From contig NZ_JAKYXC010000018.1 of NCBI RefSeq assembly GCF_022538185.1, positions 46,455 to 110,454 on the forward strand: 64,000 nucleotides of DNA. Reading direction: 5' to 3'. The notes below the pieces were generated by a model. That model was not told the DNA's origin, did no database searches, and saw only the letters and a list, made by a program, of their open reading frames with translations. The stretch comes from Microbacterium sp. CFH 31415 (GTDB taxonomy: Bacteria > Actinomycetota > Actinomycetes > Actinomycetales > Microbacteriaceae). A program made the position numbers and the translations under genes. This document shows, piece after piece, positions 1-7,748 of this stretch; position 1 is the stretch's first letter, and the number at the start of each line of letters is the position of its first letter.

Positions 1-555
1 ACGATCTTCGTCATCCCGATGGTGATCTCGGGCATCATCATCGCCTACGTCTTCAACTTCCTGTTCTCCAACTCCGTCCCGGCGCTTGGGCAGGCCTGGG
101 GAATCGGCTGGATGAGCGAGAGCATCCTCGCCAACCCCGACCTCGCCTGGGTCGCGATCGTCATCGTCACCGCGTGGCAGGCGATCCCGGGCACACTGCT
201 CATCTACATCGCCGGCCTCCTCGCGATCCCCGGCGACGTGTACGAAGCAGCGTCGATCGACGGCGCGGGAAAGCTGCAGCAGCTCTGGCGCATCACCCTT
301 CCGCTGGTCGCCGGCTACGTGGTGATCAACGTCATCATCGGCTTCAAGGACTTCCTCAACGCCTACGACATCATCGTCGGCCTCACCAACGGAGGCCCGG
401 GAACGGCGACCCGGAGCATCGCGATGACGATCTTCACCGGCTTCTCCGGCGGCGACTACGCCTACCAGATGGCCAACGCGACGATCTTCTTCCTGATCGC
501 CATCACGCTCTCGCTCCTCCAACTTCGCCTGACTCGCGGAAGGAACGTGTTCTGA
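1..555 (+). CDS. Carbohydrate ABC transporter permease (5'-truncated)
   Basis: C-terminal 184 residues of an inner-membrane permease of the MalF/UgpA-type (binding-protein-dependent transport). The reading frame is open from the first base, so the start lies outside the window. The cytoplasmic EAA loop that docks the ATPase is clear (EAASIDGAGKLQQLW, then a PL pair), followed by hydrophobic segments. Its stop overlaps the next permease start as TGATG, so the two are translationally coupled and probably form a heterodimer. The glucosidase two genes on suggests an alpha-glucoside or maltose-type substrate; that is inference from context. Confidence 0.93.
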   Translation, partial: TIFVIPMVISGIIIAYVFNFLFSNSVPALGQAWGIGWMSESILANPDLAWVAIVIVTAWQAIPGTLLIYIAGLLAIPGDVYEAASIDGAGKLQQLWRITLPLVAGYVVINVIIGFKDFLNAYDIIVGLTNGGPGTATRSIAMTIFTGFSGGDYAYQMANATIFFLIAITLSLLQLRLTRGRNVF

Positions 556-1478
556 TGACCACGCAGCCCGCCCTCGCTGCCGAGGACATGACCGCCGAGC
601 GCGTTCTCGACGGCGACGCCCCCCGCAAACCGGCCCGCCCCCGTTCGCGTTTCGCAATGGAGCGCGTGAACTGGTCCGGCACGATCGTGCTCGCTCTGTG
701 CGCGATCACCGTGCTCATCCCGCTCTACGTCACGGTCATGATGGCGTTCAAGACGCAGGGTCAGGCGGTCGACGGGAACGCGTTCTCGCTGCCCGCACCG
801 TGGAGCGTCGAGGGCTTCGTCACGGCGTGGGAGCTGACCAACTTCCCGCGCGCATTCATCATCTCGCTGTTCATCACGGTCTTCACCGTCGCCGGCACGA
901 TCCTCCTCGCATCGCTCGCCTCGTTCGCGATCTCGCGCAACTGGGATCACAAGCTGTTCCGGTACTCGTTCTACTACCTGCTCGCGGCGATGTTCCTGCC
1001 GTTCCCGGTGGTGGCGCTCCCCCAGATCCAGCTGACGGGTCTCGCCGGGCTCGACAACCCGATCGGCGTCGTGATCCTCAAGATCATGTTCCAGCTGAGC
1101 TTCAGCATCCTGCTCTTCACCGCCTTCCTCCGCTCCATCCCCGCCGAATTGGAGGAGAGCGCGCGGATCGACGGCGCGTCGACGTGGCAGACGTTCTGGC
1201 AGCTCATCTTCCCGCTCCTCGCACCGATGAGCGCGACGGTCGGCATCTTCGCGTTCCTGGCCTCGTGGAACGACTTCATGATGCCGTCGCTCATCATCTC
1301 CGACCCCGCGTCGCAGACCCTGCCGGTGGTGCAGAACATCTTCCAGACCCAGTTCAGCAACAACTACAACGTGTCGTTCGCCTCGTATCTCATGGCGATG
1401 GCGCCCGCGATCGTCGTCTACCTCTTCACCCAGCGATGGGTCGTGGAAGGCGTCACCCAGGGAGCCGTCAAGGGCTGA
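555..1478 (+). CDS. Carbohydrate ABC transporter permease, MalG-type
   Basis: Second membrane subunit of the sugar importer, 307 residues, with a cytoplasmic N-terminal tail of about 35 residues and about six predicted membrane segments. The EAA motif (EESARIDGAS) sits near residue 200, as in MalG/LacG-type subunits. The ATG is chosen because it overlaps the preceding stop (ATGA). No ATPase gene is present in the window; in Actinobacteria such importers often share a distant MsiK-type ATPase, so its absence here is not unusual. Confidence 0.95.
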   Translation: MTTQPALAAEDMTAERVLDGDAPRKPARPRSRFAMERVNWSGTIVLALCAITVLIPLYVTVMMAFKTQGQAVDGNAFSLPAPWSVEGFVTAWELTNFPRAFIISLFITVFTVAGTILLASLASFAISRNWDHKLFRYSFYYLLAAMFLPFPVVALPQIQLTGLAGLDNPIGVVILKIMFQLSFSILLFTAFLRSIPAELEESARIDGASTWQTFWQLIFPLLAPMSATVGIFAFLASWNDFMMPSLIISDPASQTLPVVQNIFQTQFSNNYNVSFASYLMAMAPAIVVYLFTQRWVVEGVTQGAVKG

Positions 1479-1528
1479 GGCCGCGGCATCCCTCCCTCGA
1501 AAGAACCGACGAAAGGAACCGCGTCCCC

Positions 1529-3220
1529 GTGACGACCGCGCACTCCGCACCCCTCACCGCCCAGCTCAACGACCGCGAGATGCCCGCCTGGTGGCGACAG
1601 GCCGTGGTCTACCAGGTGTACCCGCGCAGCTTCGAGGACGCCGACGGCGACGGCATCGGCGACATCCGGGGCGTCACCTCACGCGTGCCGTATCTGAAGG
1701 AGCTGGGCATCGACGCCGTCTGGCTGAGCCCGTTCTACCCGTCGGCGCTCGCCGACGGGGGCTACGACGTGGCCGACTACCGCAACGTCGACCCGCGGCT
1801 CGGCACTCTCGACGACTTCGACGAGATGCTCGGCGCGTTGCATGCCGCGGGCATCAGGGTGATCGTCGACATCGTGCCCAACCACACCTCCGACCAGCAC
1901 GCGTGGTTCCAGGAGGCGCTGACGGCGGGCCGCGGCTCGGCCGCGCGCGCGAGATACATCTTCCGCGACGGCACGGGCCCCGACGGCTCGGAGCCGCCCG
2001 CCGACTGGGTGTCCGTGTTCGGCGGATCGGCGTGGCAGCGCGTCGACGACGGGCAGTGGTACTTCCACAACTTCGCCGTCGAGCAGCCCGATCTCGACTG
2101 GTCGAATCCCGAGGTGCGCGCCGACTTCGTGAAGACCCTGCGGTTCTGGTCCGACCGCGGCGTCGACGGCTTCCGCATCGATGTCGCCCACATGCTCACG
2201 AAGGACTTCGTCGACCCGCTCCCCTCCCAGGCCGAGCTCGACGCGATGCCCCGCGACGGCAACCACCCGATGATCGACCGCGACGACGTGCACGAGGTGT
2301 ACGCCGAGTGGCGCGCCGTGTTCGACTCGTACGACCCGCCGCGCACCGCGGTGGCCGAGGCGTGGGTGGAGCCCTCGCGCATCCCGCTGTACGCGCGCGC
2401 CGAGAGCCTCGGCCAGGCGTTCAACTTCGACCTGCTCGAAGCCGACTTCGACGCGCGCCAGTTCCGCCGCATCGTGGGCGACAACCTCGAGCTCGCCGGA
2501 ACATCGGGCTCGTCGACGACGTGGGTGCTGTCGAACCACGACGTGGTGCGCCACGCCACGCGCTACGGGCTTCCCGATGCCGAGCGTGACTCCGCCGGCC
2601 GGCCCACGCGCAAGCACGGCAACGAGTGGCTGCTGTCGGGGGGTACGCGGCCGGCTCTCGACGCCGAGCGCGGCAGTCGTCGCGCCCGCGCCGCCGCGCT
2701 GTTCGTGCTCGCGCTGCCGGGCTCGGCGTACATCTACCAGGGCGAGGAGCTCGGCCTGCACGAGGTGGCGGCGATCCCCGAGGCCGATCGGCAGGACCCG
2801 ACCTTCTTCCGCAGCCCGGGCGAGGACATCGGACGCGACGGATGCCGCGTACCACTGCCCTGGTCGGAGGACGGGCCGTCCTTCGGCTTCGGCACCGGCG
2901 GTGCTCACCTGCCGCAGCCGGGCTGGTTCGCCGACTACGCGGTCTCGGCCCAGCACGACGATTCGACGTCCTCGCTCGCGCTCTACCGCGCGGCGCTGGC
3001 GATGCGCCGCCTGCTGCAGACCGACGAGTCGCTGACCTGGGTCGAGACGGGCCACGACGACGTGCTCGCATTCCGCCGCAGCAACGGGTGGACCGTGTTC
3101 ACGAACTTCGGCACCGAGCCGTTCGAGCTGCCGGACGGGCCGCCGATCTCGCTGTCGAGCAGGCACCGCGACGAGCGCATCCTTCCGGGTGAGACGACCG
3201 TCTGGATCGCAGGAGCGTAG
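1529..3220 (+). CDS. GH13 alpha-glucosidase / oligo-alpha-glucosidase
   Basis: Intracellular glycoside hydrolase family 13 enzyme of 563 residues that would release glucose from imported alpha-glucosides. The N-terminal WWRQAVVYQVYPRSF and the GDGIGDIRG loop are typical of oligo-1,6- and alpha-1,4-glucosidases. Catalytic residues can be placed: nucleophile Asp218 in GFRIDVAH, acid/base Glu277 in AVAEAWVEP, and Asp338 in LSNHDVVRH. There is no signal peptide. The GTG start follows an AAAGGAA ribosome site 51 bp after the permease stop, so it belongs to the transport operon. A strong hairpin follows the stop. Exact linkage specificity cannot be read from the sequence. Confidence 0.95.
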   Translation: MTTAHSAPLTAQLNDREMPAWWRQAVVYQVYPRSFEDADGDGIGDIRGVTSRVPYLKELGIDAVWLSPFYPSALADGGYDVADYRNVDPRLGTLDDFDEMLGALHAAGIRVIVDIVPNHTSDQHAWFQEALTAGRGSAARARYIFRDGTGPDGSEPPADWVSVFGGSAWQRVDDGQWYFHNFAVEQPDLDWSNPEVRADFVKTLRFWSDRGVDGFRIDVAHMLTKDFVDPLPSQAELDAMPRDGNHPMIDRDDVHEVYAEWRAVFDSYDPPRTAVAEAWVEPSRIPLYARAESLGQAFNFDLLEADFDARQFRRIVGDNLELAGTSGSSTTWVLSNHDVVRHATRYGLPDAERDSAGRPTRKHGNEWLLSGGTRPALDAERGSRRARAAALFVLALPGSAYIYQGEELGLHEVAAIPEADRQDPTFFRSPGEDIGRDGCRVPLPWSEDGPSFGFGTGGAHLPQPGWFADYAVSAQHDDSTSSLALYRAALAMRRLLQTDESLTWVETGHDDVLAFRRSNGWTVFTNFGTEPFELPDGPPISLSSRHRDERILPGETTVWIAGA

Positions 3221-3226
3221 GACGAC

Positions 3227-3258
3227 GGATGCCGCGGCCGACGCCGGCCGCGGCATCC
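3227..3258 (+). terminator. Intrinsic terminator after the sugar operon
   Basis: Perfect 14-bp stem: ggatgccgcggccg (3227-3240), 4-nt loop, and its exact complement 3245-3258. It starts 7 nt after the glucosidase stop. There is no clear U tract, which is usual for actinobacterial terminators. It carries the GGATGC arm seen in several other terminators of this window. Confidence 0.8.
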
Positions 3259-3321
3259 CTCCCCTCTCTCCCGTGGGTGCCGGTAGCCTGAACGGGCGCA
3301 GCCGCGCTCCGGAAGGCTCAC

Positions 3322-3672
3322 GTGAACATCACCCTGCTCCAGCGATTCGTCGCCGTCGTCGATGCCGGAGTGCACGTGCCGCGTGCCGCCGAGAGGCTGG
3401 GCGTGCCGCTCGCCTCGCTGCACTCGTCGATCGACAAGCTCGAGGCCGAAGTGGGGCATCCGCTCTTCACGCGCAGCAAGTCCGGATGGACGCTGACGCC
3501 CGCCGGCACGCTGCTGCTCGACGAGGCCCGCAGCCGGATCGCCGCTGAGCCCGCCCCTGCCGCGAAGCCGGTCGTGGCGGCGGGCGGCAAGGCCAAGGCA
3601 TCGAAGGGCAAGGGGCGTGCGCCCGCGGTGAAGGGGCAGCCCAAGCCCTACAAGAAGCGGCAGGGGCGCTGA
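3322..3672 (+). CDS. Short LysR-type HTH protein without effector domain
   Basis: 116 residues from a GTG start. Residues 1-60 match the LysR-type winged helix-turn-helix (LLQRFVAVVDAG, then AAERLGVPLASLHSSIDKLE, then GHPLFTRS and the TPAG wing). The usual 200-residue substrate-binding domain is missing; instead there is an Ala/Pro/Lys-rich tail (KAKASKGKGRAP, ending KPYKKRQGR). The stop is clean, with no frameshifted remnant downstream, so this looks like a stand-alone DNA-binding protein, perhaps acting more like a nucleoid-associated factor. A candidate -10 (TAGCCT, about 3287) lies roughly 30 nt upstream. Targets are unknown. Confidence 0.75.
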   Translation: MNITLLQRFVAVVDAGVHVPRAAERLGVPLASLHSSIDKLEAEVGHPLFTRSKSGWTLTPAGTLLLDEARSRIAAEPAPAAKPVVAAGGKAKASKGKGRAPAVKGQPKPYKKRQGR

Positions 3673-3682
3673 CGACCGGACG

Positions 3683-4249
3683 TCAGTCCCAGTCGAGGTA
3701 CTCCTCGATGATGACGGCCGTCTCGATCGGCTTCGTGGAGGGGAAGAAGTGGCCCTCGCCGTCGAGCGTCTTCACGCTGGCGCGCTCGGGCGCGGTCGTC
3801 TGCAGCTGCTCGCCGATGGCCGGGACGGTGACGTCGTCGGCCGAGCCCTGCACGATGAGTACGGGGATCACCGGGGCGAGCGGGATGTCCTCGTCCTCGA
3901 CCCCGAGCAGCAGCAGGCCGTTCGCGCGCTCGTGGTGCGCCGCGACGGCCGCACGCGCGACCGTGCCGCCGAAGCCGTGGCCGCCGATCCACGAGTGATC
4001 GAGGCCGAGGTGGTCCATGACTGCGATGATGTCCTCGGCATGCTCCGCGGCTGAGAGGCGGCCGCCCGATCCCGCCCGGTAGCCGATCCGCACGACGTGG
4101 AAGCCCGCCTCCTCGGCGAGGTAATGGCCGACGACTCCCAGCGCGTCCTGACCGCGCTCCGGGATCAGCACGAGCTTGACCGGGCCGTCGCCCTCCTCGA
4201 CGAACGGGATCGCGCGTCCGTCGGGATCGAAGGTCTGGATCTCGGACAT
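3683..4249 (-). CDS. Alpha/beta-hydrolase fold protein, nucleophile serine replaced
   Basis: 188 residues with the alpha/beta-hydrolase pattern: nucleophile elbow IGGHGFGGT (residues 88-96), acid region GSADDVTVP (about 136-143) and His167 in GEGHFFP. The elbow reads G-H-G-F-G, so the serine normally found in GHSxG is glycine (Gly92; codon GGC). Asp and His are kept. It may be a non-catalytic or altered member. The internal ATG (MSEIQTF) is preferred over one 48 nt upstream because GAGAGGA lies just before it. The stop is 11 bp from the convergent LysR-like gene. Confidence 0.8.
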   Translation of the reverse strand: MSEIQTFDPDGRAIPFVEEGDGPVKLVLIPERGQDALGVVGHYLAEEAGFHVVRIGYRAGSGGRLSAAEHAEDIIAVMDHLGLDHSWIGGHGFGGTVARAAVAAHHERANGLLLLGVEDEDIPLAPVIPVLIVQGSADDVTVPAIGEQLQTTAPERASVKTLDGEGHFFPSTKPIETAVIIEEYLDWD

Positions 4250-4313
4250 GAGGAAGGTCCTCTCAGATTCGGGGTTTCGATGAGCCGTCGCGCCCACCAG
4301 TGGGCGACGCCTG

Positions 4314-4334
4314 TGCGACGGGTGGGCCGTCGCA
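4314..4334 (-). terminator. Hairpin downstream of ychF
   Basis: 8-bp stem tgcgacgg/ccgtcgca (4314-4321 with 4327-4334) and a 5-nt loop, beginning 10 nt after the ychF stop; flanking gcc/ggc can extend it. A second small hairpin (cgccca/tgggcg, 4291-4306) follows. Probably ends ychF transcription. Confidence 0.55.
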
Positions 4335-4343
4335 GGCGGAGAC

Positions 4344-5417
4344 TCAGACGTTGAAGCGGAACTCCACGACGTCGCCGTCCTGCATCACGTAGTCCTTGCC
4401 CTCGAGGCGCGCCTTGCCCTTGGCGCGCGCCTCGACGACCGAGCCGGTCGCGACCAGGTCGTCGAACGAGATGACCTCGGCCTTGATGAAGCCCTTCTCG
4501 AAGTCGGTGTGGATGACGCCTGCGGCCTGCGGTGCCTTCCAGCCCTTGCCGATGGTCCAGGCGCGGGCCTCCTTCGGACCTGCGGTGAGATAGGTCTGGA
4601 GGCCGAGCGTGTCGAAGCCGATGCGCGCGAGCTGGTCGAGACCCGACTCATCCTGACCCGTCGACGCGAGCAGCTCGGCGGCATCCTCGGGGTCGAGGTC
4701 GATGAGCTCCGACTCGATCTTCGCGTCGAGGAACACCGCCATGGCCGGTGCGACGAGCGCCGCGAGCGCCGCGCGGCGGGCCTCGTCGATCAGCACGGCC
4801 TCGTCGACGTTGAAGACGAAGATGAACGGCTTCGCGGTCAGCAGGCCGAGCTCGCGGATCGGCGACAGGTCGACGCCCGAGGCCGACAGCAGCTCACCGC
4901 GCTGCAGCGCCTCGCGGGCCTCGACGGCCGCCGCGAGGACGGAGGGGTCGAGCTTCTTGCCCTTGACCTCCTTCTCGTACCGCGTGATCGCCTTCTCGAG
5001 CGTCTCGAGATCGGCGAGCTGCAATTCGGCGTTGATGGTCTCCATGTCGTTCTGCGGATCGACGGTGCCCTCGACATGCACGACATCGTCGTCGGCGAAG
5101 CCGCGGACGACCTGCGCGATGGCGTCCGCCTCGCGGATGTTCGCGAGGAACTTGTTGCCGAGGCCCTCGCCCTCCGATGCGCCGCGCACGATGCCGGCGA
5201 TGTCGACGAACGAGACGGCGGCGGGCAGGATCCGCTCCGACCCGAAGATCTCGGCGAGCTTCTCCAGGCGCGGGTCGGGCAGGTTCACGACCCCGATGTT
5301 CGGTTCGATCGTCGCGAACGGGTAGTTCGCCGCGAGAACCTGATTCTTGGTCAGGGCGTTGAAGAGGGTGGACTTGCCGACGTTGGGCAGTCCGACGATT
5401 CCGATGGTGAGAGCCAC
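4344..5417 (-). CDS. ychF: Redox-regulated ribosome-binding ATPase YchF/OLA1
   Basis: Full-length 357-residue TRAFAC-class P-loop protein. Walker A is GLPNVGKST near the N-terminus; FVDIAGIVRGASEGEG follows as the G3 region; FNVDEA replaces the NKxD motif, which is why this family prefers ATP over GTP. The C-terminal TGS-like domain ends DGDVVEFRFNV. YchF binds ribosomes and modulates translation under stress. GTG start; the -10-like TAGACT (5426-5431) ends 8 nt before it, suggesting a leaderless or nearly leaderless mRNA. In mycobacteria ychF lies close to ispH/xseA, as here. Confidence 0.97.
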   Translation of the reverse strand: MALTIGIVGLPNVGKSTLFNALTKNQVLAANYPFATIEPNIGVVNLPDPRLEKLAEIFGSERILPAAVSFVDIAGIVRGASEGEGLGNKFLANIREADAIAQVVRGFADDDVVHVEGTVDPQNDMETINAELQLADLETLEKAITRYEKEVKGKKLDPSVLAAAVEAREALQRGELLSASGVDLSPIRELGLLTAKPFIFVFNVDEAVLIDEARRAALAALVAPAMAVFLDAKIESELIDLDPEDAAELLASTGQDESGLDQLARIGFDTLGLQTYLTAGPKEARAWTIGKGWKAPQAAGVIHTDFEKGFIKAEVISFDDLVATGSVVEARAKGKARLEGKDYVMQDGDVVEFRFNV

Positions 5418-5426
5418 GGGAGTTCA

Positions 5427-5453
5427 GTCTACGTGGGGCGGGATGCCTCGACC
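5427..5453. repeat. 27-bp direct repeat, copy 1
   Basis: Begins GTCTACGTGGGGCGGG and ends GGATGCCTCGACC. Identical to 6207-6233 at 26 of 27 positions (G at 5437 versus C at 6217). It overlaps the ychF promoter region (its first bases form part of the ychF -10). Confidence 0.75.
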
Positions 5454-5508
5454 CGCGGGTCGCGCCCCGGGCATTGCCCGGTCATCCGGCCGGGACGATA
5501 CTGAGCGC

Positions 5509-6165
5509 GTGGACGAGTGCTGCGCTCCCGGCCCCCCGAGCGGCTACGACCGCGAGTTCGACGACCGCTTCGCCCGCCGGCTGGCCCGCGGGTACCGCCG
5601 GGACGGTCTCACGGCCAGCGCGCAGCTGATCCTCGACTTCGCCGCCTCGGTGGGACTCGAGGGGGCGTCCGTGCTCGAGATCGGCGGTGGCATCGGCGAC
5701 ATCCAGCTCGAAGCGCTGAAGCGCGGGGCCGCGCACACGACGAACGTCGAGCTGTCGTCGGCGTACGAACCCGAGGCCGCACGTCTGCTGGACGAGGCCG
5801 GACTGCGCAACCGGGCCACGCGGATGCTCGGTGTCGACGTGGCCGGCGAACCTGAGGCGATCGAGCCGGCCGACATCGTGGTGCTCCACCGCGTCGTCTG
5901 CTGCTACCCCGACTACCGCAGACTGCTCGGGGCCGCCGCGGGCCGTGGCCGGCGCGCCCTCGTCTTCAGCCACCCGGGAAACAGCCTCTGGACCCGGATC
6001 GGCTCCCGCGCCATCAACGCGGTGTACACCCTCACCGGAAACCCGTATCGCTCCTTCGCGCACGACCCCGCGGCGATGGAGTCGGTGCTGGTCGGCCACG
6101 GGCTGGCACCCCGCTACCGCGAGCGCAGCGGACCCTGGCACGTCGTGGGCGCCGTCCGTACGTGA
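5509..6165 (+). CDS. Class I SAM-dependent methyltransferase
   Basis: 218 residues. The SAM-binding motif I is VLEIGGGIGDIQLE near residue 60; an acidic residue follows beta-2 (NVELSSAY) and the motif IV region reads DIVVLHRVVCCYPDY. Overall it resembles BchM/UbiG-like small-molecule methyltransferases; the substrate is unknown. GTG start preceded by GATACT (5497-5502) with a 6-nt gap, fitting leaderless initiation. The gene is flanked by a 27-bp near-identical direct repeat (5427-5453 and 6207-6233), which suggests it was inserted or can be excised. Confidence 0.85.
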   Translation: MDECCAPGPPSGYDREFDDRFARRLARGYRRDGLTASAQLILDFAASVGLEGASVLEIGGGIGDIQLEALKRGAAHTTNVELSSAYEPEAARLLDEAGLRNRATRMLGVDVAGEPEAIEPADIVVLHRVVCCYPDYRRLLGAAAGRGRRALVFSHPGNSLWTRIGSRAINAVYTLTGNPYRSFAHDPAAMESVLVGHGLAPRYRERSGPWHVVGAVRT

Positions 6166-6206
6166 CGCGCGGTGCAGGGGGCCGGTGAGGAGTGCGGGCG
6201 GCCTCG

Positions 6207-6233
6207 GTCTACGTGGCGCGGGATGCCTCGACC
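6207..6233. repeat. 27-bp direct repeat, copy 2
   Basis: Second copy, 780 bp from the first. It covers the stop codon and last residues of the reductase gene at 6209-6847. The two copies bracket the methyltransferase gene. Confidence 0.75.
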
Positions 6234-6847
6234 GGCGCCACCGGATCCACGCGCCAGCGCATCAGCACGTTCCCCGACGACTCCCACGAGTGGGTGCCGA
6301 GCAGCTTCAGCGCCACGGGCGGGCGGGCATCGAACAGCGGGACGCCCGACCCCGCGATGAGCGGGAACGTCACCAGATGCAGCTCGTCCACGAGTCCCGC
6401 GTGCATCAGGTCGTTCCACATCCGCCGTCCGAGGAGGATCAGGATGCCGGCGCCCTCGCCCTCCTTCAGCGCCCGGACCGACTCTCGCGCCTGCTCCACC
6501 CGCACGATCCGCACGTTCTCGTACGGCTCGAGGTCGGCGTCGGTGAGGGAATCGGACACGACGAGCTTCTCGACCCCGAGGATCAGCTCAGCGAACTCGT
6601 GACGGATGGCCGAGGCGTCCGGATCCTGGATCACCCCCGTCCAATAGCCCAGGTTGCCCAGCGCCGACCGGCGACCCGACAGCACGAGCGTCCCGGCGTC
6701 GCGCAGCAGCCCGGTCGTGTAGTGGTCGAACGAGTCGGCGCCCGCGTAGTCCGGGTGCTGGTGCTCGAAGAACGAGGCGATGTCGTGGTCGTCGTCCTCG
6801 TACCGGCCGTCGACGGTGACGAAGTTGCAGACGGTCAGCGTGCGCAT
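6209..6847 (-). CDS. Dihydrofolate reductase family protein (RibD C-terminal-like)
   Basis: 212 residues of the RibD_C/DHFR-like NADPH-dependent reductase fold: N-terminal TVCNFVTVDGRYEDDDHD, a middle TLVLSGRRSALG, and LILLGRRMWNDLMHAGLVDELHL near the NADPH-binding loop. Members of this superfamily reduce pterins or deaminated riboflavin precursors, but isolated copies such as this have no assigned substrate. ATG start with TAGCGT (6854-6859) 6 nt upstream, a leaderless configuration. The C-terminal codons lie inside a 27-bp repeat shared with the ychF promoter, so the natural C-terminus may have been altered. Confidence 0.85.
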   Translation of the reverse strand: MRTLTVCNFVTVDGRYEDDDHDIASFFEHQHPDYAGADSFDHYTTGLLRDAGTLVLSGRRSALGNLGYWTGVIQDPDASAIRHEFAELILGVEKLVVSDSLTDADLEPYENVRIVRVEQARESVRALKEGEGAGILILLGRRMWNDLMHAGLVDELHLVTFPLIAGSGVPLFDARPPVALKLLGTHSWESSGNVLMRWRVDPVAPVEASRAT

Positions 6848-6898
6848 GGCGTCACGCTAGCCGGGCCGGACGCGTTCCGGTACTCGTCGGCCGGGTCT

Positions 6899-7666
6899 TC
6901 AGCGGTCGATCCCGCGGATGCCGCGGAACGCCTCGGTCCGGTACGGGAGATCGACGACGACGACGCCGCTGTCGGTCACGCGGCTCGCACCGTCGAAGAG
7001 TTCGCCGACGCCGCGGAGGATGCGCTCGCGCTCATCCGCGGGTGCGGTGATGACGTAGCTGCGCGACGCGACCATGTCGAGCAGAGCGTCTCGTCCGATC
7101 GTGCGGCTCCAGGTCCACACGCGCTTCTCGAGGTCGCCGATCGGCTCCCCGACGTCCGGCCCGCCCTCGGCGATCATGCGCTCGGCGCTCGAGGCGTGCA
7201 TGATCGCGGTCAGGCCGCTGACGAAGGCGTCGGACTCGTCGCGCACGTTCCAGATCAGCCCGAGCACGCCACCCGACCGCAGCACACGGCCGCACTCCGC
7301 GGCGGCGACCGGGGCATCCACCCAGTGCCACGCCTGACCGAGCAGCAGCGCGTCGACGGAGGCGTCGGGGAGCGGCATCCGCTCCGCCGTCCCGACGAAC
7401 GTGGGAACGCCGTGCACGTTGTCGCGCAGCGTCGCGAGCATGTCGGGGTCGGGGTCGATGGCGACGACATCGGCTCCGGCCTCGACGATCGTGCGGGTGA
7501 GCTTGCCGGTGCCGGCGCCGACGTCGGCGACCCGCAGCGCTCGCCCCTCCGCCCGCACCGGCGCGAGCAGCCACTCGACGGCTTCGCGAGGGTAGTCGGG
7601 CCGCCCCGATTCGTACGCGCTCGCGGCGGCTCCGAACGACCGGGACATCTCATCGCGACTGGCCAT
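6899..7666 (-). CDS. Class I SAM-dependent methyltransferase (UbiE/Tam-like)
   Basis: 255 residues with a complete methyltransferase core: motif I VADVGAGTGKLT, post-I acidic residue in VVAIDPDPDM, then LPDASVDALLLGQAWHWVD, typical of methyltransferases of the Methyltransf_11 type. The conserved WHWVD and the ALRGVGELFDGA-like end resemble trans-aconitate methyltransferase relatives, but the substrate is not evident. ATG start with TAGGCT (7673-7678) exactly 6 nt upstream, so probably leaderless. Divergent from the exonuclease gene at 7749. Confidence 0.88.
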   Translation of the reverse strand: MASRDEMSRSFGAAASAYESGRPDYPREAVEWLLAPVRAEGRALRVADVGAGTGKLTRTIVEAGADVVAIDPDPDMLATLRDNVHGVPTFVGTAERMPLPDASVDALLLGQAWHWVDAPVAAAECGRVLRSGGVLGLIWNVRDESDAFVSGLTAIMHASSAERMIAEGGPDVGEPIGDLEKRVWTWSRTIGRDALLDMVASRSYVITAPADERERILRGVGELFDGASRVTDSGVVVVDLPYRTEAFRGIRGIDR

Positions 7667-7748
7667 GCTCCGAGCCTAGGACGCTCGATGCCGGTTGAGC
7701 ACGGCGCGCCTGCCGCGGGCGCCGCCGACCGGGGGTGAGGCTGAGCAC

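Noticed and set aside
462..1550. Long minus-strand reading frame opposite the ABC permease
   Set aside because: Arg/Asp/His-rich composition typical of antisense frames in high-GC genes; no ribosome site and no domain. Many similar long frames (for example 1679-3256, 7650-9263, 52526-54391, 57862-60636) were rejected for the same reason.
3721..4354. Plus-strand frames opposite the alpha/beta-hydrolase
   Set aside because: The minus strand has the recognisable hydrolase fold and a ribosome site; the plus frames are shadows.
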